Below are positions 13,759 through 26,805 of a DNA stretch of 64,000 nt, piece by piece; position 1 is the stretch's first letter, and the number at the start of each line of letters is the position of its first letter. Where the stretch lies: NCBI GenBank assembly GCA_947172415.1, contig OX359202.1, positions 3,818,001 through 3,882,000 on the forward strand, read 5' to 3'. The notes below the pieces were generated by a model. The model was given only the letters and a program-made list of their open reading frames with translations, searched no databases and was not told the DNA's origin. Source of the stretch: Chondrosia reniformis. Taxonomy: Eukaryota > Porifera > Demospongiae > Chondrillida > Chondrillidae. The translations under genes were made by a program, and so were the position numbers.

Positions 13759-13855
13759 TTTGAGTCCACTTCAAAACTGGGTAAGAGTATCTCAATAGAG
13801 AGGCACACAACATATTAGAGGCTTCTGCAGCATTCTTACCATTGAGGTGAGAGCC

Positions 13856-14381
13856 TCACACTTTGTGGAGTCTCCTCCTCAATTCATTGATCAAGCAAGC
13901 TTTGACCTTACTGTCATCTACCTGAAACAGTTGTTCTAGCCCTAGGTACTTATAAGTAGGACCTTTTTCAAGGTTCCTTATGGATTCTTCACTGCGTTCA
14001 GGGTTGTCTGGGCCAGCCAGAACTTTCCCCTTTTGCATGTGAGCTGTTCCACACTTTCTCACTCCAAACCTCCTGCCAATGGCATTTGAGGTTTTCTCCA
14101 CACATTGAGTTGATCAGGCCCTCCAGCATATATCTTAAGGTCATCCATGTACAACAAGTGTGACATGGTATTCCATTCCCCATTATGCCGGAGGGTATAT
14201 CCCTTGGTTCTGTTAAGAACTTGGGATATGGGAGCTATGGCCAGACAAAGTGGAGTGGAGATAAGGAGTCTCCTTGGAAGAGTCCCCTGTTATATTTAAC
14301 AGGGGTGCTCCTAACCACCTTCCCCGCAGTCATCAACTCAAGCACAGTAGCACAGTAGCCCAGTGTTTGGAGAAGAGCTCT
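13856..14381 (-). pseudogene. R4-like LINE: RT palm with FQGDSLSPL and YMDD
   Basis: Reading the minus strand, RGLFQGDSLSPLHF lies near 14240-14285 and the catalytic LLYMDDLKIYAGG near 14115-14155; a segment with GRRFGVRKCGTAHMQKGK and YKYLGLEQ follows down to 13856. These are RT motifs B, C and D/E of the R4 group. They lie in different frames, and a stop at about 14383 separates them from the fingers domain, so several breaks are present. The YMDD aspartates are intact. This is a dead fragment. Confidence 0.8.
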
Positions 14382-15096
14382 TTAGACCTCCGGATCCAAC
14401 CTGGGGCACTTGATGGTTTTTAGCACCTTCATCACCCACTTGTGAAGGACTCTGTCATATGCCGTCTCATAATCGATCCATGCCACACTAAGTGGCTTGC
14501 CCATAATTTTGGCATCTAGACCGATTGATTGATCCAGCAATAGACAGTCCACACAGCCCCACCTCCCTTTCCTCATGGCTCGTTGAGCCATAGGTAAAAG
14601 ATCATTAGTGTAGCTGTAAGAGGGTAATTCTGATGCAATGTATGCTGTGACAGCCTTGTACATTGTGTTGAGACACGCAATAGGTCGGTAGTTGACCGCA
14701 CTTTTCGGGGTCACCTTTTTGGGAATGAGTAGAGTGCGACCCCTTGTAAGCCAGTCTGGGACTGACAGATCTCCGCTCACCACCCTCCATAGTACATCTG
14801 CCAAAGGCAGACTGTGCAGAGGGGGGTGCTTTCCACCAAAAAGTGTGGATGCCATCCGGCCCAGGGGCTCACCAGATTTTTGCCTTTTTCAAGGTATTCC
14901 TCAGTTTGGTCTCATCAATGCTATCGGGACCTTCAGAGGAGGTTCTACCCACCCTCTTTTTGGTTTCCTTTAGCCATTCTTTCACCCCTGGGTCGTCTTT
15001 GTTGACCTTACCAACAGTACCTAAAATCTTTGTCCAAAAGTCTCTTACTACCTCAATTGAGGGAGCTTCATTGGAGGTTGGAACATTGCCATTCAT
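14382..15096 (-). pseudogene. R4-like LINE: RT fingers and first catalytic motif
   Basis: The downstream part (14382-14855) reads VPDWLTRGRTLLIPKK, then NYRPIACLNTMYKAVTAYIA, AQRAMRKGRWGCVD and LSVAWIDYETAYDRVLHKW, where the aspartate of WIDYETAYD is the first catalytic residue. The upstream part (14869-15096) carries a DPGVKEWLKE region and then the APGPDGIHTFW motif just after a TGA at about 14868. A frameshift near 14825 joins the two. This order matches the fingers of Dong/R4 reverse transcriptases. Confidence 0.85.
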
Positions 15097-16103
15097 CCGG
15101 AACTTCCTTTGGGTATTCCAAAGGTGGTTTTGTTCCTGCGTTCAGCCTATCTTCGCTCTTGTAGGGTCCAGACCCTGAGTTTCCCCAGTGTCTGTTCCCG
15201 AGCTCTGATCAGCACACTCAGGTTAAATGAATGGAACTCCCTCCTAAGCTTTCTTTGGAGTACTTTCTGGCGTTTGGTCATAAGATTATTACTCTGTTGA
15301 TGCGCTATTTCCACATCCTACAAGGCAAGCAGTCTTCTAAACCTAAGGCCTTTGGCCTTCCTGTCACTTATGTGACCTTCCTGTCTCTTACTTCCCTTCT
15401 GATTATCTGATTTCCTTCCCTGGTTGCATGGCTGCGATTCGTAGGTTGTTTTTCCCCTCACAGCCATAGCAACAGAGTAGACTAGGCAGTTCAGGTGCCA
15501 AGCCGACCTAGGGCCTTCCTGCCACTCTTTCTCCACCCAATTATTGGCCTCCTGAAGCAGTGCCGTATCAACATGGTTGAACCGCACCGCCCCACAGGGT
15601 TTTCTATCAGAGAAATCTCCAGGTTTCTTTCGAAGACAGGCATCTTTTGCTTTGCCTAAAAGTTACATCAGTTGATCATTGCCACTTGTCCTGGGACTAG
15701 GATGATCATTTGTAGGAGTTTCAACAGGGGCTGCAGGCAGCTCACCATTTTGTTCAGTCACAGCCTGAACTTGGTGAAGCTCCCCTTGCCCCTGGACTCC
15801 CACACCTTCCTCCACAGTCTCAGTTAGGGTGGTTAAACCACAAGAGTCAGGTTCCACAAGGTTTAGTCTCGAGAGACCTTGACCTCTTCGGATTCTACTA
15901 ATTCTCGTAGTTAGCGCTACCTTTGTGGTTTTATGGTCTGGCATTTTAGCATTCCAAGCCTGGTACAACCACTTGGCATACCCCTTTTCCATGGGCTTAC
16001 TTTCTCGGTAGAGCTCCATGAGGATATTATCCCTCTGAAGGTTCCAGATCACCCCTTGGATCCTTCTCCTTCTAGAGGTACTTTGCGGTGCATCATGAAC
16101 CAA
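15097..16103 (-). pseudogene. R4-like LINE: N-terminal region
   Basis: The first 146 codons (16103 down to 15663) begin MVHDAPQSTSRRRRIQGVIW and include a basic region with KGYAKWLYQAWN, similar in layout to the N-terminal nucleic-acid-binding region of R4/Dong proteins. After a stop at about 15663 the same frame continues (15587-15318) with VDTALLQEANNWVEKEW and SVAMAVRGKT. Remnant coding sequence (KRQKVLQRKLRREFHSFN) fills 15320-15100 in shifted frames. The true start codon is uncertain: the frame is open a little upstream of 16103. Function beyond a general RNA- or DNA-binding role cannot be stated. Confidence 0.7.
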
Positions 16104-16641
16104 ATCTAAATCTCAGCTACCAGTTACTTGCAGTACTCCGTCTCCTACCAAGTTCCTTTTGGCTTGGAAGGCAACGGTTCGACCGGTCTGAGGCAAATGT
16201 GGGTATTTGCTAGGCCATTCCCGCTCTAAACCCTACTGATAGCCACCTCTTTTGGGTTCAGATCGCTCATAGCAATCAATTAGTGCCCTAACCATTTCCT
16301 CGGTCCATAGGGCTGGTTGGCCATCATAGGGACCGAAGAAAGGCTATTACATTCAGGTACATCTACCTGTGAGGCACCAGTGGAATAACCTATTCTGGTT
16401 GACCCAGGGTTTTCTTCACCACTGGTGCACCTAGGCAACAGCCTGTCTTGAAAATTGTCATTATCATGGTGCAACGTAACCCAGTGAAGCTGCCAGACGG
16501 TGGTTAGCCCATGCCGACAGGGAGGCTGATTTAGCCACAGGATGCCAAATGAGGGGCTAAGCACCCTGCTCCGTCGGGGGATGAACTGGACAATACCCAT
16601 CCTCTTGTCAGCTCGGAACCTCAGCCTCCAATTCCCACGAC
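16104..16641 (-). other. 5' untranslated region of the R4-like LINE
   Basis: About 540 bp separate the first coding residues from the 5' boundary at the target duplication (16642-16651). The stretch is G+C richer than satellite and has no family-like protein similarity. An open frame of 132 codons at 16280-16678 reads through it into satellite and has no recognisable domain, so I treat it as chance. An internal promoter is expected in such a leader but no defined element is visible. Confidence 0.6.
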
Positions 16642-16651
16642 AACACCTACT
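16642..16651. repeat. Target-site duplication, right copy (AACACCTACT)
   Basis: Identical to 12295-12304; it marks the 5' boundary of the R4-like LINE. Confidence 0.85.
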
Positions 16652-17090
16652 ACATATAATTAGTACATGAATATACAACTAGTACTTATGAATAGTGAAT
16701 CCATATAGTATATATAACTAGTACATAAAACTAGTACATGCAACTAGAAACTAGTATATACAACTGGAAACTAGTACATACAACTAATATATACATAAAG
16801 CTAGTACTTTTAACTAGTTCATACAACTATTATATACAAACAACTAGTTCATAGGTCGTACAAGTAGTTCACACAACTATTAACTAGTACATATATATAA
16901 CCAGTACATGCAACTTGTACATACAACTAGTATATTCATACAACTAGTTCATACAACTAGTATTCACAATTAGTGCATTCAACTAGTCCATACAACTAGG
17001 ACAAAAAACTAGGATATATATCTAGTACATACACCAACTACATATAACTAGTAAATAAACATATACCTAGTAATTATAAATAGTACATAT
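16652..17090 (+). repeat. 13-bp satellite, forward block F2
   Basis: A short forward block between the LINE 5' end and the first strand switch. From about 16905 to 17090 it is the reverse complement of sequence just right of the switch at 54.29 kb; shared words include TACACCAACTACATATAAC and CATATACCTAGTAATTAT. No gene is seen. Confidence 0.9.
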
Positions 17091-18779
17091 ACTGGTTAAA
17101 TGTTCTAGTTATATATATATACTAGTTGTATGTACTAGTTTCTAGTTGTATGTACTATTCATATATACTAGTTATATGTAGTAGGTGTGTGTATTTGTTA
17201 TATGTAGTAGGTGTGTTTACTTGTTATATGTACTAGTTGAAAGAACTAGTTGTTTGTCCTAATTGTATGTACACGTTCTGTGTACTAGTTGTATGTTGAT
17301 ACCGGTTGCATGTACCTAGTTGTATGTACTAGTTGTACGTACTAGTGTTTTGAACTAGTTGTAGGTTCTGGTACAAGTTATACTAGGAACTAGGAAGGAA
17401 CTCGTTCTCTATACTACTTGTTTCTTTGTTTGAACTAGTTTTATCTACTAATTGTATGTACTAGTTGTATGTACTAGTTTTAGGTTCAAGTCCTAGGTAC
17501 TAGGGAGGTGCTAGTTGTAGGTACTAGATTCTATTTGTATGTACTAGTTGTTTGTACAAGTCGCATGCACTAATTATATATACTATTTACAAATTTATGA
17601 TTTAGTTGTACCTTGTATGTACTAGTTGTATGTACTACTTGTATATATACACTAGTTGTATATACTAGTTTCTAGTTGTGTGCAGTATGTGTATGTACTA
17701 TTCATATAAACTAGTTATATGTTAAGGTATTAGTTATATGTAGTAGGTGTGTGTACTTGTTATATGTACTAGTTGAAAGTACTAGTTGTATGTCCTAATT
17801 GTGTGTACACGTTCTGTGTACTAGTTGTATGTTTATACTAGTTGTATGTACTAGCTTTGTATTAGTTGTATGTACTAGTTGTATGTACTAGTTGGATGTA
17901 CAAGTTTTTTGAACTAGTTGTAGGTTCTGGTACAAGTTATACTAGGAACTAGGAAGGAATTCGTTCTATATACTACTTGTTTGTTTGTTTGAACTAGTTT
18001 TTTGTATTAATTGTTTGTACTAGTTGTATATTCTAGTTGTAGGTTCAGGTCCTAGTTATATTAGGTACTAGGGAGGGGGCTAGTTGTATGTACTAGATAC
18101 TAATTGTATGTACTAGTAGTATGTACCTGTTCTGTGTAATTGTACTAGTTGTATGTACTATTTATATGTTCTATTTATATGTTTATGTACTAGGTATATG
18201 TACTATTTGTATGTACTAACTGTATGTTCTGGTTGTATGTGCTAATTGTATCTACTTGTTGTATGTACTAATACTAGTTATATTTAATAATTGTTGGTGC
18301 TACTTGTTTGTATAAGTTGTATGTGGCAGTTGTATTTACTAATTGTATGTACTAGTTGGATGTACTAGTTGTATGTACTAGTTGTATGTACTAGAAATGA
18401 GCCTGTTGTATGTAAAAGATGTATGCACTAGTTCTTTGTGTTAGCTGTGTTTTATGAAGTTATTATATGTACTAGTTGTATGTAATATTCGCATATCTAG
18501 TTATATGTACTAGCTACTAGTTGTGTTAACTAGTTGCATGTCCTATTTATAATTACTAGGTATAGGTGTATGTACTAGTTGTATGTAGTAGGTGTCTGTA
18601 CTAGTTCTATGTCCTAGTTGTTTGTACTAGTTGTATGTTCTAGTTGAATGTACTAGTTGTATGTACTAGTTGTATGTACTATTTGTGTGTACTATTAGGA
18701 TGTATTAGTTTTATGTACTAATTGCATGTACTAGTTGTATGCACTAGTTTTATGAAGTAGTTCTATTTATATTTACTAG
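17091..18779 (-). repeat. 13-bp satellite, reversed block R1
   Basis: The consensus word now reads TGTATGTACTAGT on the plus strand. The switch-in point is the phrase ATACTGGTTAAATG near 17090; the switch-out point is ACTAGTATAAAACTGG near 18780. The block is the inverted counterpart of forward block 52396-54288, apart from the 249-bp retroposon inserted in the latter. No gene is seen. Confidence 0.9.
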
Positions 18780-21700
18780 TATAAAACTGGTATCTACATA
18801 CAACTAGTACATGCATCTAGTATATGCAAATAGTACATAAAATTCGTAGGTACAACTAGTTCATAAATTAGTAACTAGTAAATATAATTAGTACATGCGA
18901 CTAGTACATAAAACTAGGACATATAACTAGTAGATAAACCTACTACATAAAACTAGTACACACACGTATACCTAGTAAATGTAAACAGTAAATACATCTA
19001 GTACATACAACTAGTACCTACAACTAGTACATACAACTAGTATCTAGTACATACAACTAGAACATACAACTAGTACATAGCTAGTACATACAACTAGTAT
19101 ATATATACAACTAGTATACAGAATTTGTACACACAATTAGCACATGCAACTACTAAAACATCTAATACATAAAACTAGTACCTAAAACTAGTAAATTAAG
19201 CTAGTTCTAGTACATACAACTAGTACATACAACTAGTACTTTCAACTAGTTCATATAACTAGTACAAACATCTACTACATATAACTATTACATAAAAATA
19301 TAACTAGTTCAAATAAATAGTGCCTCCTCATAGTACATAAAACTAGCTCATAAACGGGGTAAATACAACTAGAAACTAGTAGATACAATGAGTATATATA
19401 TAAAATTAGTACATATAACTAGTACATACAACTGGTATATACATACAAGTAGTACATGCAACTAGTACATAAAATTAATAGGTACAACTAGTTCATACAA
19501 TTAGTAACTAGTACATACAACTAGTACATGTGACTAGTACATAGAAGTAGTATATATACCTAGTACATACACATATATGTAGTACATATAAATAGTACGT
19601 TCAACTAGTATATATAACTAGTAGAAACAACTAGTACATACACCCAGTACATACAAATGTAACGAGTACATATAAGTAGTACATACAACTAGTACATACA
19701 ACTAGTACATATAAACAGTACATACAACTAGTACATACAACAATTACACAAAACTGGTACATACAACTAGTACATGCAACTAGTACATATAACTATTACA
19801 TATGACTAGTACATACACATATAATTAGTACATAAATATAGTACATACAACTAGTTCAGAAAACTAGTTCACACAAACAAACAAGTAGTTCATAGAACTA
19901 GTTCATTCCTAGTGCCTAGTATAACTTGTACTAGAACCTAAAATTAGTTCAAACATCTAGTACATACAACTAGTACATACAATTAGGCAATAGTACGTAC
20001 AACTAGTACACACAACTAGTACATACAACTAGTACATAAAACCAGTACATATAACTAGTACATACAACAATTACCCACTACTTATACATTCAACTAGCAC
20101 AAATAACTACTACATTCGACTAGTACATACAAATAGTATTGAGTACATACAACTAGTACATACAACTAGGACAAACAACTAGGACGTATAACTAGTACAT
20201 ACATCTACTACATATAACTAATAAATACACATATACCTAGTAATTATGAATAGTACTTACAACTAGTCCATACAGCTAGTGCACACAACTAGTACATATA
20301 ACTAGTACACAAACATATAACCAGTAAATACACATATAACTGGCACATATAAATAGTACATACAAATAGTTCATACAATAACTACATACAACTAATACAT
20401 ACAACTATAAACGAGTACATATAACTAGTTCATAGAACGAATACTAGAACGTACAACTTTTATATACAACTAGTGCATAGCTATTATTTATAACTAGTAA
20501 ATACTAACAACTAATACATACAACTGGTATATAACTGGTACATACAACTAGTACATACAAATAGAACAAACAATTAGTACATACAACTATTACATACAAC
20601 TTTTATATACAGCTAGTACCTACAACTACTAAATATAAGTAGGTCTAGTACATAAAACTAGTCCATGCAACTAGTACATACAACTAATACATACCAAATA
20701 GGACCCACAACTGGTACAAACAATTAGTACATACAACTAGTACATTCAACTAGTCTATACAACTACGACAAACAGTTAGGACATACACCTACTACAAATA
20801 ACTAGTAAATACATATACCTTGTAATAATAAATAGTGCATACAACTAGTAAACACAATTAGTATATAAAACTAGCACATACAACTAGTACATACAACTAG
20901 AAACTAGTTCACAGAATGGAGTACATAATAGTAGAAAGTACAACTTGTATATTCAACTAGTATATAACTACTACACAAAACTAGGAAAAACAACTAGGAC
21001 ATATAAATAAAATATAAATAGTACATACATATACTAAATATAACTAGTTTATACACTTTTACCTAATAATTATAAATAGTACATACAACTAGTACATACA
21101 ACTAGTACATTCAACTAGTACATTCAACTAGTACCTTCCTAGCACCTAGTATAACTAGTACAAGAACCTACCACTTGTACATACAACTGGTACATACAAC
21201 TAGAACACACAACCAGTACATAGCTAGTAAATACAACTTGTATATACATACAACTAGTACATACAACTAGTAACTACAACTGGTAAATATAACTAGTACT
21301 AGTCCATACAACTAGTACTTGCATTTAGTACCTATAACTAATACACAATCTACCACATATAACTAATACAGAAAAATATAACTAGTACAGTTAAATAGTA
21401 CATAAACATAGGACACACAAGTAGTTCAATCAACTACTAGTACATAGAACGAGTACAAAAAACTAGGACCTTTAACTAGTACATACCTACTACATATAAT
21501 TAGTATATAAATATAAAACTAGTACATATGAATAGTGCATCCATATAGTATATATCACTAGCACATTTAACTAGTTCATACAACTATTATATACAAACAA
21601 CTAGTTCATACAACTAGTAATTACAATTAGGTCGTACAACTAGTTCACACAACTATTAACTAGTACATATAACCAGTACATGCAACTAGTACATACAACT

Positions 21701-22533
21701 AGGACAAACAACTAGGATATATAATTAGTACATATACAAACTACATATAACTAGTAAATACATATATACCTTGTAATTATAAATAGTACACACAACTTGT
21801 ACATACAGCTAGTGCATACAACTAGTATATATAACTAGTTCACAAATATAACTACTACATACATATAACTGGTACTTATAAATAGTACATACACATAGTA
21901 CATACAACTAGTAAATAAAAATAGAACTACTTCATAAACCTTGTGCATACAACTAGTACATGCAATTAGTAAATACAATTAGTACATCCTAACAGTACAC
22001 ACAAATAGTACCTACAACTAGTACATACAACTAGTACAATCGCCTAGAACATACAACTAGTACAAACCAACTAGGACATATAACTAGTACATACACCTAC
22101 TACATACAACTAGTACATACACATATACCTAGTAATTATAAATAGTACATACAACTAGTACATAGAACGGGTACATAAAACTAGTACACACAACTAGAAA
22201 CTAGCCCATACAACTAGTATATACATAACACTAGTACATTTTGCTAGTATATAAAACTAGGATATACATACAAAGAGTACATAAAATTAGGAGGTAAAAC
22301 TAGTTTACACAACTAGTAACTAGTACATATAACTAGTACATACAACTAGTGTCTAGTATATACAACTAGTAACTCCCTAGTTCCTGGTATAATTAGGAAT
22401 AGAACCTACAACTAGTACATACTATTAGTAAATACAACTAGTACATGCAACTATTACATGCAACTAGTACATATAACTAGTACATATAACTAGTACATAT
22501 GACTAGTACATACACATATAATTAGTACATAAA
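18780..22533 (+). repeat. 13-bp satellite, forward block F3
   Basis: A forward array with the landmark phrases AAATTCGTAGGTACAACTAG (18841) and TTCATTCCTAGTGCCTAG (near 19903). It runs without interruption to the foldback element at 22537. No gene is seen. Confidence 0.93.
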
Positions 22534-22536
22534 TAT

Positions 22537-23639
22537 CATAGGGTACGGTAGTACTCTATAAGTAGGGATGGCTGAAAAAACATGGCCGCCCTATCTAATG
22601 TATTATCAATTAACACCTCGTAATTCAACAACGATAGAATTTTCGGATATATTCGAGTGTTTGCAGTCGTTCTTGCATGCTTTTCTAAAAGCCAAAATAT
22701 GTTTCGATGCTCTACACCCTTCGCAAAGTGATAAAACCGAAATAGGCCAAATTCTGAAATTCCTCATTTTTTCTTCTTTTTTCAAATGAGCTAGCGCTAA
22801 CATGCGAACTTACGTAGGAACACACAAGTACTAAATCGTCATTAATGTTTCCGAACTAGGGAATAGGCAACCCTAGATTTCAACGCGCTCTATCCGAAAC
22901 ATGTTACTTTTGAAAGTGCCAAATTTGAGGCCTCTTTGAATGCCATTTTTTAATTAAGTTTCAAATTCTCTCTATATAAATAAATAACTCGAGTTAGAAA
23001 AATTGGAGGTACTGCCGCCCCCGCGATCGAATTACTCGCTTTGCAGGGCCTTTATACAGTCATAGTCTTAATGATTATGGAGCTTTTAACATCCTAATCT
23101 GAATGTTAAAGAACGGTAGAAAACGTTTTTCACAAATTTGGGATCTCTTCGGACGCCATTTTTTAATTTAGAACTCTAGATCATATCGTCTAAGAATCTG
23201 CTACTTTATTTCGAGTTTTCGCCAAGAATACATTCGAAACAAATGTTAACTAGAAAAAGGGGAATACAAGTTAAATAAAAACATTCAAAAATAAAGTTAA
23301 AAGTAGGTATATATGGCACTATAACAGTGATTGGCACATCTAGAAAAAGTAATGAAACAAGAAAGTGATCATATGGTAAGGCTAACATTGCAGAAGTGGC
23401 ATACTGAAACTTATCTGTACACATCACTTCTATGTTTGGGCGCATCAATCCCTTCTTCTAGTATATCCATGATGCGCCCAAACATAGAAGTGATGTGTAC
23501 AGATAAGTTTCAGTATGCCACTTCTGCAATTTTAGCCTTACCATATGATCACTTTCTTGTTTTGTTACTTTTTCTAGATGTGCCAATCACTGTTATAGTG
23601 CCATCCCTACTTTTAACTTCATTTTTGAATGTTTATATT
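22537..23639 (+). mobile_element. Foldback DNA element A (non-autonomous)
   Basis: This 1.1-kb insertion splits a recognisable satellite phrase: ACATAAATAT before it and AGTACATA after it are contiguous in related blocks, and TAT (or TA) may be the target duplication. The left end has a short hairpin (GGGTAC, loop GGTA, then GTACTC) followed by AAGTAGGGATGG. The right end is a long inverted repeat (23267-23642). The middle is A+T rich, with short patches resembling 32900-32960 (TACTGCC then GCCCCCG, then TTACTCG). A frame of 73 codons at 22568-22789 resembles no family I know and lies where non-coding sequence is expected. Related insertions are at 26806-27056 and 40806-41544. No transposase is present; the superfamily is unknown. 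Confidence 0.75.
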
Positions 23640-23642
23640 TAA
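23267..23642. repeat. Long near-perfect inverted repeat (hairpin), arms about 175-180 bp
   Basis: The left arm (23267 to about 23447) and right arm (about 23470 to 23642) are reverse complements with few mismatches around a 22-base loop. Near the loop the arms read GGGCGCATCA and TGATGCGCCC. Farther out the arms share AGTGATTGGCACATCTAG and TATAGTGCCATCCCTACTTT (as its complement). Any RNA crossing this region would form a long double-stranded stem. The left arm has decayed at the GGGATGG word (GGTATATATGG). The open frames on both strands here are mirror images caused by the palindrome. Confidence 0.9.
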
Positions 23643-26600
23643 CTTATAGTACATATAACTAGTACAGAAAACTAGTTCACACAAACAAACAAGTAGTTCA
23701 TAGAACTAGTTCATTCCTAGTACCTAGTATAACTTGTAGTAGAACCTAAAACTAGTTCAAACATCTTGTACATACAACTAGTACATACAATTAGGCAATA
23801 ATACATAGTACATACTACTAGTACAAACAACTAGTACATCCTAACAGTACATACAAATAGTACATACAGCTAGTGCATACAACTTGGACATATAACTAGA
23901 ACAAACACCTACTATATATAACTAATACATAAAAATGTAACTAGGTCAAATAAATAGTGCATCCACATAGTACATACAACTAGTACATGAAACTAGTAAA
24001 TACAACTAGAAACTAGTACATACAACTAGTATATACATCCAACTAGTACATAAAATTAATAGGTACAACTAGTTCAAACAATTAGTAACTAGTACATATA
24101 ACCAGTCCATGCGACTAGTATAAACAACCGATACATACAACTAGTACATACAACTAGTTCATAAAACTAGTATATAGCCTGTACCAAGAACTAGGGCATA
24201 CATTTTGTACATACAACTGATTCATATCTAGTACATACAACTAGTACATACAACTAGTACATACAACCAGTACATAGAATTAGTACATACAACCATCTAA
24301 TGCAGCTAGTACACACACGTAGTACATATACCTAGTACATACACACATATATAGTACATATAAATAGTAGTACATATACCTAGTACATATAACTATTACA
24401 TATGACTAGTACATACACATATAATTAGTACATAAATATAGTACATACAACTAGTACAGAAAACTAGTTCACACAAACAAACAAGTAGTTCAAAGAACTA
24501 GTTCATTCCTGGTACCTAGTATAACTTGTACTAGAACCTAAAACTAGTTCAAATATCTTGTACATACAACTAGTACATACAATTAGGCAATAGTACATAC
24601 AACTAGTATATACAACTAGTACATTCAACTAGTACATACAACTAGTACATACAAATAGTACATTCAACTAAACTTTACAACTATTGACTAGTACATACAA
24701 CTGGTACATGCAACACGTATCTAGTACATACAAATTAAACCTACCTAGTACATAGTATAACTAGTACAAGAATCAACAACTGGTACATGCACATAGAACA
24801 TACAACTAGAACTTACAACTAGTACCTATAACTAGAAACTAGTAAATACTACTAGTTCATAGAATGAGTACATAATACTATATAGAACATACAACTTGAA
24901 TATACATCTAGTAAATAGCTAATATAAGAAACTAGTATATACGTACAACTATTACAAAAAACTGGTATATAACTAGTACATACAAATTGTACATACAACT
25001 AGTACATACCAAATAGTACAAACCCCTAGCACATACAATTAGTACATACAACCAGTACATACAACTATAAACTAGAACATATAACTAGTTCATAGAAAAA
25101 GTACATAATAATAGAATGTATAACTTGTATAAACAACTAGTGCATAGCTATTATTTATAACTGGTATATACTAACAACTAGTATATATAACTAGTACAAA
25201 ACTAGTACATACAACTAGTACATACAAATAGAACAAACAATTAGTACATACAACTAATAGATACAATTTTACATACAGCTAGTACCTACAACTACTAATA
25301 TAACTAGGACTAGTACATAAAACTAGTGAATACAACTAGTACATACAATTAGTACATACAACTAGTACATGCAACTAGTACATACAACTAGTACATACTA
25401 TTTAGTACATACAACTAGTACATTCAACTAGTCCATACAACTACGACAAACAGCTAGGACTTATAACTAGTACATACACCCACTACATATAACTAGTAAC
25501 TACACATACATTGTAATTATAAATAGTACATACAACTAGTACATAAAACTAGTACATAAGACTTATACCCACAACTAGAACACACAACTAGAAACTAGTA
25601 TATACAACTACCTCACAGAATGAGTACATAATACTAGGACGTACAACTTGTATATTCAACTAGTTCATAACTACTACACACAACTAGGAAAAACAACTAG
25701 GACATATAAATGGTACATACACTTTTACCTGATAATTATAAATAGTACATACAACTAGTACTTGCAATTAGTACATATAACTAGTACACGCATCTACCAC
25801 GTATAACTAATACAGAAATATATAACTAGTAAATATAAATAGTACATAAACATAGTACATACAAGTAGTTCATGCAACTACTAGTACATAGACGAATACA
25901 TAAAACTAGGACGTATAACTAGTAAACACCTACCACATATAATTAGTACATAAGTATATAACTAGAACATATTAATAGGGCGTCCATATAGTACATATAA
26001 CTAGTACATAAAACTAGTGCATTTAACTAGTTTATACAACTATTATATACACACAACCAGCTAAAATACAACTAGTATTTACAATTAGGTCGTACAACTA
26101 CACACAACTATAAACTAGTACATATAACCAGTATATGCAACTAGTACATACGACTGGAACATACAACTAGTTCATACAACTAGTAACAAGTACATATAAC
26201 TAGCACATGCAACTAGTACATGCAACTAGGACAAACAACTAGGATATATAACTAGTACATACACCAACTACATATAACTAGTAAATACATATATACCTTG
26301 TAATTATAAATAGTACATACAACTAGTACATACAGCTAGACCATAAAACTAGTATATATAACTAGTTCACAAATATAACTACTACATACATATAACTAGT
26401 ACTTATAAATAGTACATACACATAGTACATACAAATAGTAGATACAAATAGTACATACATCTGCTACATATAACTAGGACCTACAACTAGTAAATAAAAA
26501 TAGAACTACTTCATAAAACTAGTGCATACAACTAGTAATACAACTAGTACATACAACTAGTACATTCAACTACTACACACAACTAGTAAATACACATATA

Positions 26601-26805
26601 CCTAGTAATTATAAAAAGTACATACAACTAGTACATAGAACGGGTACATAAAACTAGTACATACAACTAGAAACTAGTCCATACAACTAGTATATATATA
26701 TAACACTAGTACATTTAACTAGTACATAAAACTAGGATATATATACAAAGAGTACATACAACTAGTACATAAAATTAGTAGGTACAACTAGTTCACACAA
26801 CTAGT
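23643..26805 (+). repeat. 13-bp satellite, forward block F4
   Basis: A forward array that resumes the phrase interrupted by element A (AGTACAGAAAACTAGTTCAC). The landmark TTCATTCCTAGTACCTAG occurs near 23710 and a one-base variant near 24500, about 790 bp apart. No gene is seen. Confidence 0.93.

Larger units (their letters stand above)
12305..16641 (-). mobile_element. R4/Dong/Rex6-like RLE LINE, apparently full length, decayed
   Basis: This is a 4.34-kb minus-strand element flanked by the 10-bp duplication AACACCTACT (12295-12304 and 16642-16651). In transcription order it has a 5' untranslated region (16641-16104), an N-terminal region, RT fingers and palm with FQGDSLSPL and YMDD, a thumb with LPRSQGGRG, a CCHC knuckle, a restriction-like endonuclease and a 3' UTR with a hairpin. 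The motif set (TLLIPKK, NYRPIACLNTMYK, YMDDLKIYA) is typical of the R4/Dong/Rex6 group. At least eight frameshifts or stops are spread along the gene, so it is an old copy. Another copy's 3' end begins at 63916, so the family is repeated here. It is unrelated in detail to the LINE at 1-2528. Confidence 0.9.

Noticed and set aside
16280-16678. Open frame of 132 codons in the 5' part of the R4-like LINE
   Set aside because: It reads from the leader into satellite across the target duplication and has no recognisable domain.
22568-22789. Small open frame of 73 codons at the left end of foldback element A
   Set aside because: No recognisable family, overlaps a similar frame on the other strand and lies in a non-autonomous element; chance is likelier.
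23206-23642. Two open frames of 80 and 103 codons on opposite strands sharing the same peptide
   Set aside because: They are mirror images created by the long inverted repeat, not two genes.
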